Assembly (NCBI GenBank): GCA_020628035.1
Contig: JAHDFS010000010.1
Location: forward strand, 1 to 35,832
Reading direction: 5' to 3'
DNA length: 35,832 nt
From: Rhizobiaceae bacterium
GTDB taxonomy: Bacteria > Pseudomonadota > Alphaproteobacteria > Rhizobiales > Rhizobiaceae
In this document: positions 26,996 to 35,832 of the stretch, in pieces
How the letters are laid out: every line of letters begins with the position of its first letter
How positions within the stretch are numbered: the stretch's first letter is position 1
Notes under the pieces: generated by a model
Seen by the model: the letters and a program-made list of their open reading frames with translations, nothing else
Databases searched by the model: none
What the model was told of the DNA's origin: nothing
Made by a program: the position numbers and the translations under genes

Positions 26996-28320
26996 GCTTA
27001 TTCCGTCAAAAGTCTTCGCTACCGCGTTTGAAGCCTCTGTCCAACAAGCGACCAACGATTGTCACAGTTCTTGATATTGGCTCGTCCAAAACCGTTTGCT
27101 TTATCGGGCGATTAACACCGCTGTCCGACAGTGAAGTACTTGCGCATCGCACGCACAAGGTCGAAATCATCGGTATTGGACACCAGAAATCGCGCGGCGT
27201 GAAAGCTGGCGTGATTATGGATATCGAACAGGTTGAAAACTCCGTTCGTTCCGCAGTTGACACAGCTGAGCGCATGGCAGGAGTGACGGTTGATTCTTTG
27301 ATCATCAATGTCACAGCAGGTCGCCTTAAGAGCGAGATCTTTACCGCTTCCATTGATTTAGGTGGCGAAGAGGTCGCCCATAGTGATTTGACGAAGGTTG
27401 TGAACTTGGTGACGAAGCGCACGCTGAGCCACGAACGTTCGATTTTGCATTCATTGCCAACTAGTTATGCGCTTGATGGCGAGCGCGGTATCATTGATCC
27501 AGAAGGCATGTATGGCGACAAGCTAGGTGTTGATTTGCATGTTTTGAGCGCAGATCGTGCACCACTTAAGAATTTAGAGATGTGCGTTAATCGCGGTCAT
27601 TTGACCGTCGAAGCAATGGTTGCAACACCTTATGCATCAGGACTTGCATCGCTGGTTGCTGATGAAGCCGAAATGGGGTGTGCTTGCGTTGACCTGGGTG
27701 GTGGAACCACCACGATTTCAGTCTTTAACGAAGGTAAGTTTATCTTTGCTGATGCTGTAGCACTGGGTGGCCATCACGTCACAATGGATCTTGCGCGCGG
27801 TTTAACCACCAGATTTGATGATGCTGAACGCATCAAGGTCATGCATGGTTCGTCCCTGCCTTCTGCTTGCGATGACAAGGATGTCATTTCCATTCCACCA
27901 ATCGGTGATGAAATGGGGGATCACTCCGCGCAAGTTTCAAAGGCTATGGTCGCACGAATCGTAAGAGCGCGCGTAGAGGAAACACTTGAGTTAGTTCGCG
28001 ATCGTATTCAACAGTCAGGCTATGCGCCAATTGTTGGAAAGCGGGTGATCTTAACAGGTGGTGCAAGTCAGCTCACGGGGTTAGCTGATAGTGCGAGACG
28101 AATATTGGCTAGAAATGTTCGGATCGGGCGACCCTTGGGAGTTTCCGGATTACCAGCTGCGGTTAAAGGCCCGGCCTTTTCAGCGGCGTCTGGATTAATG
28201 ATTTACCCACAAGTGGCAAATATCGAAGCCCATGGTTCGGAAAGAACCATGATGGCAGCGGCAAATGGAACAGGCGGACGGTTGGCGCAAATGGGCCAAT
28301 GGTTCAAAGAGAGTTTTTAA
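26992..28320 (+). CDS. ftsA: Cell division protein FtsA (actin-like membrane tether of FtsZ)
   Basis: A 442-aa actin-family ATPase that anchors FtsZ filaments to the membrane and recruits later division proteins. Phosphate-1 motif TVLDIGSSKTVCFIGRL, the 1C subdomain specific to FtsA (about 95-175), phosphate-2 motif CVDLGGGTTTISVF, adenosine motif RVILTGGASQLTGL. The C-terminus GRLAQMGQWFKESF is the short amphipathic membrane-targeting helix. It starts within the ftsQ stop (ATGA) and is separated from ftsZ by 63 nt. Confidence 0.96.
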   Translation: MSLFRQKSSLPRLKPLSNKRPTIVTVLDIGSSKTVCFIGRLTPLSDSEVLAHRTHKVEIIGIGHQKSRGVKAGVIMDIEQVENSVRSAVDTAERMAGVTVDSLIINVTAGRLKSEIFTASIDLGGEEVAHSDLTKVVNLVTKRTLSHERSILHSLPTSYALDGERGIIDPEGMYGDKLGVDLHVLSADRAPLKNLEMCVNRGHLTVEAMVATPYASGLASLVADEAEMGCACVDLGGGTTTISVFNEGKFIFADAVALGGHHVTMDLARGLTTRFDDAERIKVMHGSSLPSACDDKDVISIPPIGDEMGDHSAQVSKAMVARIVRARVEETLELVRDRIQQSGYAPIVGKRVILTGGASQLTGLADSARRILARNVRIGRPLGVSGLPAAVKGPAFSAASGLMIYPQVANIEAHGSERTMMAAANGTGGRLAQMGQWFKESF

Positions 28321-28383
28321 TTTCAAGGTTGCGGTACAAATACATGCGTCATGGCAACAAAAACCAAGGAAGGAACGGCTAAA

Positions 28384-30096
28384 ATGACTATTAATCTTCA
28401 GAAGCCGGATATTACTGAACTTAAACCACGCATCACTGTGTTCGGTGTTGGCGGTGGCGGTGGCAATGCCGTGAACAACATGATCACTGCAGGTTTGCAG
28501 GGTGTAGATTTCGTTGTGGCAAACACGGATGCGCAAGCGCTGACAATGTCAAAATCGGAACGGATCATCCAATTAGGTGTCGCTGTGACAGAAGGCCTAG
28601 GCGCTGGATCGCAGCCTGAAATTGGTGCAGCGGCCGCGGAAGAATGTTTTGACGAGATCAATGATCACCTTAATGGAACGCATATGTGCTTTGTAACAGC
28701 CGGTATGGGCGGTGGCACAGGCACAGGCGCTGCCCCAGTGGTTGCTAAGGCAGCCCGCCAAAAAGGTATTCTCACCGTAGGTGTTGTGACAAAACCATTT
28801 CATTTTGAAGGCCAGCGTCGCATGCGTCTTGCTGATCTTGGTATTGAAGAGCTGCAAAAGAACGTTGATACGCTCATTGTTATCCCGAACCAAAACTTGT
28901 TCCGGATCGCAAATGAGAACACAACATTTGCTGATGCCTTCTCAATGGCTGACCAAGTACTTTACTCAGGTGTTGCATGTATCACCGATTTGATGGTCAA
29001 AGAAGGTTTGATCAATCTTGACTTTGCTGATGTTCGTTCCGTTATGCGCGAGATGGGCAAAGCGATGATGGGTACAGGCGAAGCCTCAGGTGACGGCCGT
29101 GCAATGGCAGCTGCAGAAGCTGCAATTGCCAACCCACTGCTTGATGAAACATCAATGCGTGGTGCACAAGGTCTTCTCATCTCCATCACAGGTGGTCGCG
29201 ATATGACACTGTTTGAGGTTGATGAAGCAGCTACACGCATCCGCGAAGAAGTGGATCCTGAAGCGAATATCATTCTCGGCGCGACATTTGACGAATCTCT
29301 TGAAGGCATTATTCGTGTATCTGTTGTGGCAACAGGTATCGATTGTACTGCTGCTCAAATGGCAGACCGTACAGAAACAGATATGCGTCCAGCAATGGCA
29401 TCGATGCAGGCACAGCTTAACCAAAGAAGCGCAGCTGCTGAGAAAGCTCAGATTGAAGCATCAACACCGCCAGCTCCTGTTGAACAAGAGGCAACTGACG
29501 CTGCTATCATGACAGCTGAAGCTGAAATTGAGCGTGAACTTGAGATTGCTGCAAAGAATGAAATTGCTGCTCCTCAGAACAGATTGTTTGTACCTGAGGC
29601 GGCAACAGAAGCGCCAGCTCCTGTCGCAACACCTGCGCCTGCGCCGGTTATGAGCCAGCCAGAGCCTGCTCCAATGCCGGCTCCGGAAATGCCAAGTGCA
29701 CAGGTTCCAGCACCTGAAAGTGTGATGTCTGAAGCACCGGCACCAATGAGCCGTATGCCACAAATCGAAGACTTTCCGGCAACCGTGCAGGCTGAGATGG
29801 ATCGCGTGAAATCACCCGCTCCACAAGAAGCGGCGGAAGAAAAAGGTGCAAAGGGTCTCTTCAAGCGCATCAGCTCAAGCCTTGGCATGGGTGAAGAAGA
29901 TGTAACATCTGCTGCGCAAAAGGCGATTGAGCAACAATCTCCACAACCACGCCGTAGTTTGTCTTCTGATCAAGCATCAATGACAGGCGCACGTGGCAAT
30001 ATGGATGAGCAAGGACGTATTGCACCATCAACGCCAACTGCGTCGGATGACGAACAGCTTGAAATTCCAGCGTTTTTACGTCGCCAGGTAAGATAA
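28384..30096 (+). CDS. ftsZ: Cell division GTPase FtsZ (long-linker, rhizobial type)
   Basis: Tubulin-like GTPase forming the Z ring. The start is set at ATG 28384 ([20 protein letters not shown], the standard rhizobial start), preceded by AAGGAAGGAA; the track's ATG 28351 is not needed. It has 570 aa: GTPase core at about 1-315 with [15 protein letters not shown], signature GGGTGTG at 109-115, and the T7-loop region [11 protein letters not shown]. Residues about 316-555 are an Ala/Pro/Glu-rich disordered linker. The end ([11 protein letters not shown]) is the conserved peptide that binds FtsA. It is about 190 residues longer than E. coli FtsZ, but such linkers are usual in Hyphomicrobiales. 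Followed by a terminator. Confidence 0.97.
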   Translation: MTINLQKPDITELKPRITVFGVGGGGGNAVNNMITAGLQGVDFVVANTDAQALTMSKSERIIQLGVAVTEGLGAGSQPEIGAAAAEECFDEINDHLNGTHMCFVTAGMGGGTGTGAAPVVAKAARQKGILTVGVVTKPFHFEGQRRMRLADLGIEELQKNVDTLIVIPNQNLFRIANENTTFADAFSMADQVLYSGVACITDLMVKEGLINLDFADVRSVMREMGKAMMGTGEASGDGRAMAAAEAAIANPLLDETSMRGAQGLLISITGGRDMTLFEVDEAATRIREEVDPEANIILGATFDESLEGIIRVSVVATGIDCTAAQMADRTETDMRPAMASMQAQLNQRSAAAEKAQIEASTPPAPVEQEATDAAIMTAEAEIERELEIAAKNEIAAPQNRLFVPEAATEAPAPVATPAPAPVMSQPEPAPMPAPEMPSAQVPAPESVMSEAPAPMSRMPQIEDFPATVQAEMDRVKSPAPQEAAEEKGAKGLFKRISSSLGMGEEDVTSAAQKAIEQQSPQPRRSLSSDQASMTGARGNMDEQGRIAPSTPTASDDEQLEIPAFLRRQVR

Positions 30097-30119
30097 CGCT
30101 TTTAAAATTAATGAATTTG

Positions 30120-30154
30120 AAACGCAGCCGCACTAGTATGTGGCTGCGTTTTCA
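30120..30154 (+). terminator. Intrinsic terminator after ftsZ
   Basis: A perfect 10-bp stem (AAACGCAGCC at 30120-30129 with GGCTGCGTTT at 30142-30151) plus three more inner pairs including a G-U, followed by TTTTCATTT. It lies 23 nt after the ftsZ stop and ends the ddl-ftsQAZ unit. Confidence 0.88.
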
Positions 30155-30172
30155 TTTAGGCAAATAAGTCCG

Positions 30173-30207
30173 TTGTAATCCAATGTTACAATTGCGTTAC
30201 AATTGGA
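30173..30207 (+). promoter_or_regulatory. Repeated TTACAA motif upstream of lpxC (operator candidate)
   Basis: TTGTAA (30173-30178) and TTACAA (30186-30191) form an inverted repeat with 7-nt spacing, and GTTACAATTG occurs twice in tandem (30185-30194, 30196-30205) with an 11-bp period. TCCAAT (30179-30184) and ATTGGA (30202-30207) flank the tandem symmetrically. One helical turn between copies suggests a protein-binding site. The factor is unknown. Confidence 0.4.
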
Positions 30208-30232
30208 AATAAAGCGTGATTTGGAAAGAATC

Positions 30233-30289
30233 ATGTTTCAGCATATTTTAAGCATGTGGCGGGGGACGCCTCTTAAAATTACAGAGTGA
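30233..30289 (+). CDS. Possible 18-aa leader peptide before lpxC
   Basis: A short ORF reading MFQHILSMWRGTPLKITE starts with ATG 30233, which has GGAAAG 5 bases upstream. Its TGA overlaps the GTG at 30286 as GTGA, the first codon of the long lpxC frame in the track. It could be a leader that couples translation to an extended LpxC, or chance: ORFs of this size are common. No family is recognised. Confidence 0.25.
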   Translation: MFQHILSMWRGTPLKITE

Positions 30290-30357
30290 GTGGCAACAAA
30301 GATGCGTCGTATAATTTCGTTCGACTGTGTTGCGTAAAGATCGAATTGGGCAGTTTA

Positions 30358-31311
30358 ATGCATTATGATTTGAATGAATTCCAGGCTACTATTTCTAGGC
30401 CTGCAACACTTTCGGGTGTGGGTGTTCATAGCGGTTCTAATGTAACAATTTCTCTTATCCCAGCTGAATCAAATACAGGCATCGTTTTCAAGCGCGTATG
30501 CGGCACTCAAACTGTTTGCACCTTACGTGCAGTTTCTTCTCAAGTCGGTTCAACAGATTTTTGTACATTGCTCGGTGATGCGCCAGATCGTTCGGTTGCA
30601 ACTGTCGAGCATTTGATGGCCGCGCTTTATGCAATGGGTATCGACAACATCATTGTTGAGATTGATGGTGGTGAAGTTCCGATCATGGATGGCAGCTCTG
30701 CTCTGTTTATTGAGTTGATTGAAGCAACTGGTGTTTCAAAACTCGAAGAACGCCGACGCTATATTCGTGTGAAGAAAGCGATCCGCGCAGAAATGGGTGG
30801 TTCATGGGCAGAATTTACGCCGCATGAGGGCACACGTTTTGAAATCGACATTGATTTTGATTCACCAACCATTGGTCGTCAATCATGGTGTGGTGAAGTC
30901 ACAGCAGAAAGCTTTAAACGTGAGCTTAGCCGCGCACGGACTTTTGGTTTCATGCGTGATGTTGAATTTTTGTGGGCGTCTGGTCACGCTCTAGGTTCTT
31001 CTTTGGAAAATTCCGTTGTTATTGGTGAAGATGATAAAGTCATCAATATGGAAGGCCTTCGTTTTGAGGACGAGTTTGTTCGTCACAAAACTTTGGATGC
31101 AGTTGGTGATCTTGCACTTGCGGGCGCTCAATTTATCGGTTGTTATCGCTCCTATCGTGGCGGTCATAAGCTTAATGCGATGGCGCTTCGTAAATTGTTG
31201 GCACAACAAGATGCTTACGAGATTGTAGAAACCAAACAAACCCGCGGAAAAGGTGGGTATGGTGAATTGGTTGCGGTGAGTTCACCGGTATTTTCACCAT
31301 GGACTGTGTAA
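30358..31311 (+). CDS. lpxC: UDP-3-O-acyl-GlcNAc deacetylase LpxC
   Basis: Zinc deacetylase for the committed step of lipid A synthesis, in the cytosol. ATG 30358 gives 317 aa (family about 300-320) and an N-terminus MHYDLNEFQATISRPATLSGVGVHSG close to known LpxC; the GTG at 30286 would add 24 residues with no family counterpart. Motifs: SGVGVHSG, first Zn His in TVEHLMAALYAMGIDN, VEIDGGEVPIMDGSSALF, SRARTFGFM, and the second His and Asp in RHKTLDAVGDLALAG. The C-terminal GGHKLN catalytic His region is present (SYRGGHKLNAMALR). The RBS is weak at 30358. It follows the ftsZ terminator, so it has its own promoter. Confidence 0.93.
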   Translation: MHYDLNEFQATISRPATLSGVGVHSGSNVTISLIPAESNTGIVFKRVCGTQTVCTLRAVSSQVGSTDFCTLLGDAPDRSVATVEHLMAALYAMGIDNIIVEIDGGEVPIMDGSSALFIELIEATGVSKLEERRRYIRVKKAIRAEMGGSWAEFTPHEGTRFEIDIDFDSPTIGRQSWCGEVTAESFKRELSRARTFGFMRDVEFLWASGHALGSSLENSVVIGEDDKVINMEGLRFEDEFVRHKTLDAVGDLALAGAQFIGCYRSYRGGHKLNAMALRKLLAQQDAYEIVETKQTRGKGGYGELVAVSSPVFSPWTV

Positions 31312-31484
31312 TCATCGTTCTTAACGATAAAAACACGCTTTGAAATTAACTTAATTTCCAATTTTGCCATAAAAATGTGCCAATGCTGGCAGATGACGTT
31401 GGACGCATATGGATTTTACGGATAAAACCCTGTAAATAATGCCTCGGTTTCAAACTCCTTTTTTTGGAGAAAGGTCAATTGGTT

Positions 31485-32351
31485 ATGATGTTGTTCTCTA
31501 ACTTGAGAGTGCTCACGAAAAATAGTCTGAGCGTTGTCTTTTTGTTAGGTTTGGTGGTGCTGGCAGGATGTCAGTCTGATCCCGATATTGACATTAATTC
31601 GCTTGTTGATTCCGTGGAGCCGGCTGATGTGCTTTACAATCAAGCGCTTGCAAATATGAACGCTGGTAAGTTGACCGAAGCAACGCGTAAATTTGATGCC
31701 ATCGATCGACAGCATCCATTTTCAGAATATGCACGAAAAGCGCTCGTTCTGAATGCATTTGCGAAATATCGCTCAGGTCGAAACCAAGAAGCGATCACAA
31801 ATGCGCGCCGTTTTTTAAATCTTTATCCAAATGATCCTGATGCCGCGTATGCGCAATATATCATCGGTCTGGCCTATTTCCGCCAGATTCCAGATGTGAC
31901 ACGTGATCAACGTGCATCTGCACGCGCTATTGCTGCGATGCAGGAAGTCATCGATCGCTATCCTGAATCTGAATATGTTGACGATGCGAAAGCCAAGATC
32001 AGAAAATCACGAGATCAACTCGCTGGTAAAGAAATGCAGATTGGCCGTTATTACCAAGAGCGCAAAGAGTATTTGGCTTCTGTGAACCGATATAAAGTTG
32101 TTGTGCAGCAATACGGAAATACACGGCAGGTTGAAGAGGCCTTGGCGCGATTGGTCGAATCATATTACGCAATGGGTCTAACAAGTGAAGCGCAGACCGC
32201 TGCGGCTGTTTTAGGTCACAACTATCCGGACAGTCAATGGTATGCAGATTCATATAAACTGTTGCAAACTGGTGGTTTGGAGCCTCGTGAAAATAAAGGA
32301 TCTTGGATATCACGCGCTGCACGTAGAGTGGCACTTGGGACTCCTTCCTAA
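31485..32351 (+). CDS. bamD: Outer membrane assembly lipoprotein BamD (ComL/YfiO)
   Basis: Essential lipoprotein of the BAM complex that works with BamA in inserting outer-membrane beta barrels. Start ATG 31485 gives 288 aa; the RBS is GGAGAAAGG (31466-31474). TTG 31479 and ATG 31488 are alternative starts. The lipoprotein signal ends LAGC with Cys29. About five TPR repeats follow (for example [33 protein letters not shown] and [23 protein letters not shown]), the usual BamD core. It sits between lpxC and recN, a placement common in Hyphomicrobiales. The preceding 173-nt gap holds two small AT-rich inverted repeats and no clear terminator. Confidence 0.93.
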   Translation: MMLFSNLRVLTKNSLSVVFLLGLVVLAGCQSDPDIDINSLVDSVEPADVLYNQALANMNAGKLTEATRKFDAIDRQHPFSEYARKALVLNAFAKYRSGRNQEAITNARRFLNLYPNDPDAAYAQYIIGLAYFRQIPDVTRDQRASARAIAAMQEVIDRYPESEYVDDAKAKIRKSRDQLAGKEMQIGRYYQERKEYLASVNRYKVVVQQYGNTRQVEEALARLVESYYAMGLTSEAQTAAAVLGHNYPDSQWYADSYKLLQTGGLEPRENKGSWISRAARRVALGTPS

Positions 32352-32365
32352 CCTGGGGTGGGGGG

Positions 32366-34039
32366 ATGCTGGCTCAGCTTTCTATTCGTGACATTGTCCT
32401 AATTGATAAATTAGATTTATCCTTTGATGAGGGCTTGTCTGTCTTAACCGGCGAAACTGGCGCTGGTAAATCGATATTGCTTGATAGTTTATCACTCGCG
32501 CTGGGTGGGCGGGGTGATGGCTCATTGGTGCGACAGGGCTGCGATAAAGGCCAAATCACTGCTGTATTTGATGTTCCAAGCGATCATCCGGCGCGTGCGG
32601 TTTTAAAAGATAATGAAATTTCAGACGAAGGTGAACTGATCATCCGGCGTGTGCAGAACGCCGATGGGCGATCACGCGCTTTTGTGAATGATCAGCCAAG
32701 CAGTGTGTCGCTGTTAAAAACGCTCGGATCGCATCTCGTTGAAATTCACGGCCAGCATGATGATCGGGCTTTGGTTGATGTTCAGTCACATAAACTGCTC
32801 TTGGACGCATTTGGCGGATTAACCGCAGATCGAGAAGACGTTGGTCGGCTTTATCAAAAGTATCGTAAAGCTGAGAAAGAATTAAAAGCGCAGCGCGAAC
32901 GTATTGAAGAAGCTGCACGTGAAGCTGATTGGCTTAAAGCTTCGGTTGATGAGTTGGAAACACTTTCACCGCAGGATGGGGAAGAAGACGAGTTGGCTGA
33001 AAGCCGCTCGAAAATGATGAAAGCGGAAAAAATTGCGACCGATATTAATGAGGCGCAAGAATCTTTATCCGGGCATCACTCTCCAATTCCTTCGCTCAAT
33101 CAGCTGCTTCGCCGGCTTGAACGTAAGAATTCAGAAGCGCCTGGGCTTTTGGAAGACACAATTGATGCCCTCGGTAGCGCGTTAGACAGCTTGTCTGAAG
33201 CACAAAGTGCTGTTGAAATTGCACTGCGCGAATGTGAGTTTAATCCACGTGAGCTTGAAGAAACTGAAGAGCGTTTATTTGCCCTTCGTGCTGCCAGCCG
33301 GAAATATAATGTGCCTGTGGCTAACTTGCCGGAATTGGCGGCAACTATGATTGCTGATTTGGCTGCCATTAATGATGGTGAGGAGCTGTTGTTCCGCCTT
33401 GAGGAAAATGTGAAAACAACCAAGGCTGATTTCTTCCAAGCAGCTCAACAATTGTCAGAAAAGCGGCAAAACACGGCTTTGGCTTTATCTGAAGCGGTGA
33501 TGGCCGAGTTGCCGGAGCTCAAGCTTGAACGTGCGGAATTTATTGTCGATATCCAAAGCGATGAGCAAAGTGCGGGCGCTGATGGCATTGACCTTATTGA
33601 GTTTCATGTGCGTACTAATCCCGGAACACGGGCTGGTCCGATTATGAAAGTTGCTTCGGGTGGTGAGTTATCACGGTTCCTGCTAGCGTTAAAAGTTGCA
33701 CTAGCTGATCGTGGATCGGCACCAACATTGGTCTTTGACGAGATTGATACAGGCGTTGGTGGCGCAGTAGCGGATGCGATTGGCAAGCGGTTAGCGCGGC
33801 TATCACAATCTATTCAGGTGCTTTCTGTTACCCATGCGCCTCAAGTGGCAGCACGGGCAAAAACGCATCTACTCATCTCGAAATCTCAAGCGCAGGCTGA
33901 TAATGTGATGTTGTCGACCAATGTCAAAGCAATTGACGACAGTGGGCGTCAGGAAGAGATTGCGCGTATGCTCGCTGGTGCAACCATCACTGATGAGGCG
34001 CGCGCAGCTGCCGCACAACTGCTTGCAAGTAACGGATAA
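32366..34039 (+). CDS. recN: DNA repair protein RecN (SMC-like ATPase)
   Basis: Cohesin-like ATPase acting in double-strand break repair. It has 557 aa (family about 550): N-terminal half ATPase with Walker A TGETGAGKSILLDSLSLALGGRGD, EIHGQHDDRALVD, a coiled-coil middle (about 160-370, rich in Glu/Lys/Ala with DELAESRSKMMKAEKIA), and C-terminal half with signature VASGGELSRFLLALKVAL, Walker B TLVFDEIDTGVGG and SVTHAPQVAARA. The ATG at 32366 follows a G-rich RBS (GGGGTGGGGGG), 14 nt after bamD. ligA starts 3 nt after its stop, so the two are co-transcribed. Confidence 0.96.
   Translation: MLAQLSIRDIVLIDKLDLSFDEGLSVLTGETGAGKSILLDSLSLALGGRGDGSLVRQGCDKGQITAVFDVPSDHPARAVLKDNEISDEGELIIRRVQNADGRSRAFVNDQPSSVSLLKTLGSHLVEIHGQHDDRALVDVQSHKLLLDAFGGLTADREDVGRLYQKYRKAEKELKAQRERIEEAAREADWLKASVDELETLSPQDGEEDELAESRSKMMKAEKIATDINEAQESLSGHHSPIPSLNQLLRRLERKNSEAPGLLEDTIDALGSALDSLSEAQSAVEIALRECEFNPRELEETEERLFALRAASRKYNVPVANLPELAATMIADLAAINDGEELLFRLEENVKTTKADFFQAAQQLSEKRQNTALALSEAVMAELPELKLERAEFIVDIQSDEQSAGADGIDLIEFHVRTNPGTRAGPIMKVASGGELSRFLLALKVALADRGSAPTLVFDEIDTGVGGAVADAIGKRLARLSQSIQVLSVTHAPQVAARAKTHLLISKSQAQADNVMLSTNVKAIDDSGRQEEIARMLAGATITDEARAAAAQLLASNG

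Positions 34040-35832
<1,793 letters not shown>

Noticed and set aside
29461-29888. Leftward ORFs opposite the ftsZ linker
   Set aside because: They are shadows of the Ala/Pro-rich coding sequence, whose composition removes stops on the other strand; no RBS or family match.
31314-31358. Small inverted repeats after lpxC (ATCGTT/AACGAT and GAAATTA/TAATTTC) as a terminator
   Set aside because: Stems are short and AT-rich and no T run follows on the + strand, so termination is not supported.

Overview
The window looks like a chromosomal segment of an alphaproteobacterium, most likely of the order Hyphomicrobiales (Rhizobiales). The reasons are the protein flavour of MraZ, FtsQ and FtsZ (an FtsZ of about 570 aa with a long Ala/Pro/Glu linker), the presence of GANTC and CtrA-type (TTAA-N7-TTAAC) sites, and the gene order mraZ-rsmH-ftsL-ftsI-murEF-mraY-murD-ftsW-murGCB-ddl-ftsQAZ-lpxC-bamD-recN-ligA. 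Base composition appears moderate (not the 60 % or more GC of many rhizobia), but I did not compute it. I cannot name the genus. Both window edges cut genes: ettA at the left and ligA at the right.

Region 1 (1-3092): the 3' end of the ABC-F factor ettA with a strong terminator, then a two-gene unit of an ArsR-type regulator fused to a methyltransferase-like domain (SahR type) and metF, preceded by an AT-rich palindromic operator candidate.

Region 2 (3102-9515): a leftward pair (amidase; MltB-type lytic transglycosylase), then rightward genes for a membrane GGDEF protein with a degenerate EAL domain, a TerB/J-domain protein, an AmiD-like N-acetylmuramoyl-L-alanine amidase and an SLT lipoprotein. 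The divergent promoter region in the middle carries a textbook CtrA box.

Region 3 (9583-10322): the RNase P RNA gene and the long control region of the dcw operon, with three clustered GANTC sites and four TGGG repeats (lower strand) at exactly 10-bp spacing, which is a MraZ-type operator.

Region 4 (10323-30152): the division and cell-wall (dcw) cluster. Genes are packed with ATGA/TAATG overlaps from mraZ to murB. A leftward oxyR then splits the cluster, and ddl-ftsQ-ftsA-ftsZ follow from their own control region and end at an intrinsic terminator. Together these genes make UDP-MurNAc-pentapeptide (MurB-F, Ddl), lipids I and II (MraY, MurG), polymerise and cross-link septal peptidoglycan (FtsW, FtsI) and build the divisome (FtsL, FtsQ, FtsA, FtsZ).

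Region 5 (30155-35832): lpxC (lipid A commitment step), bamD (outer-membrane protein assembly), recN and the start of ligA (DNA repair and replication).

This is largely conserved housekeeping sequence, and I saw no phage, IS element, CRISPR, toxin-antitoxin or novel multigene system. The observations most worth a second look are regulatory: the CtrA box, the four-repeat MraZ box, the GANTC cluster, the SahR operator candidate, the oxyR insertion in the dcw cluster, the degenerate EAL domain and the leader of lpxC.
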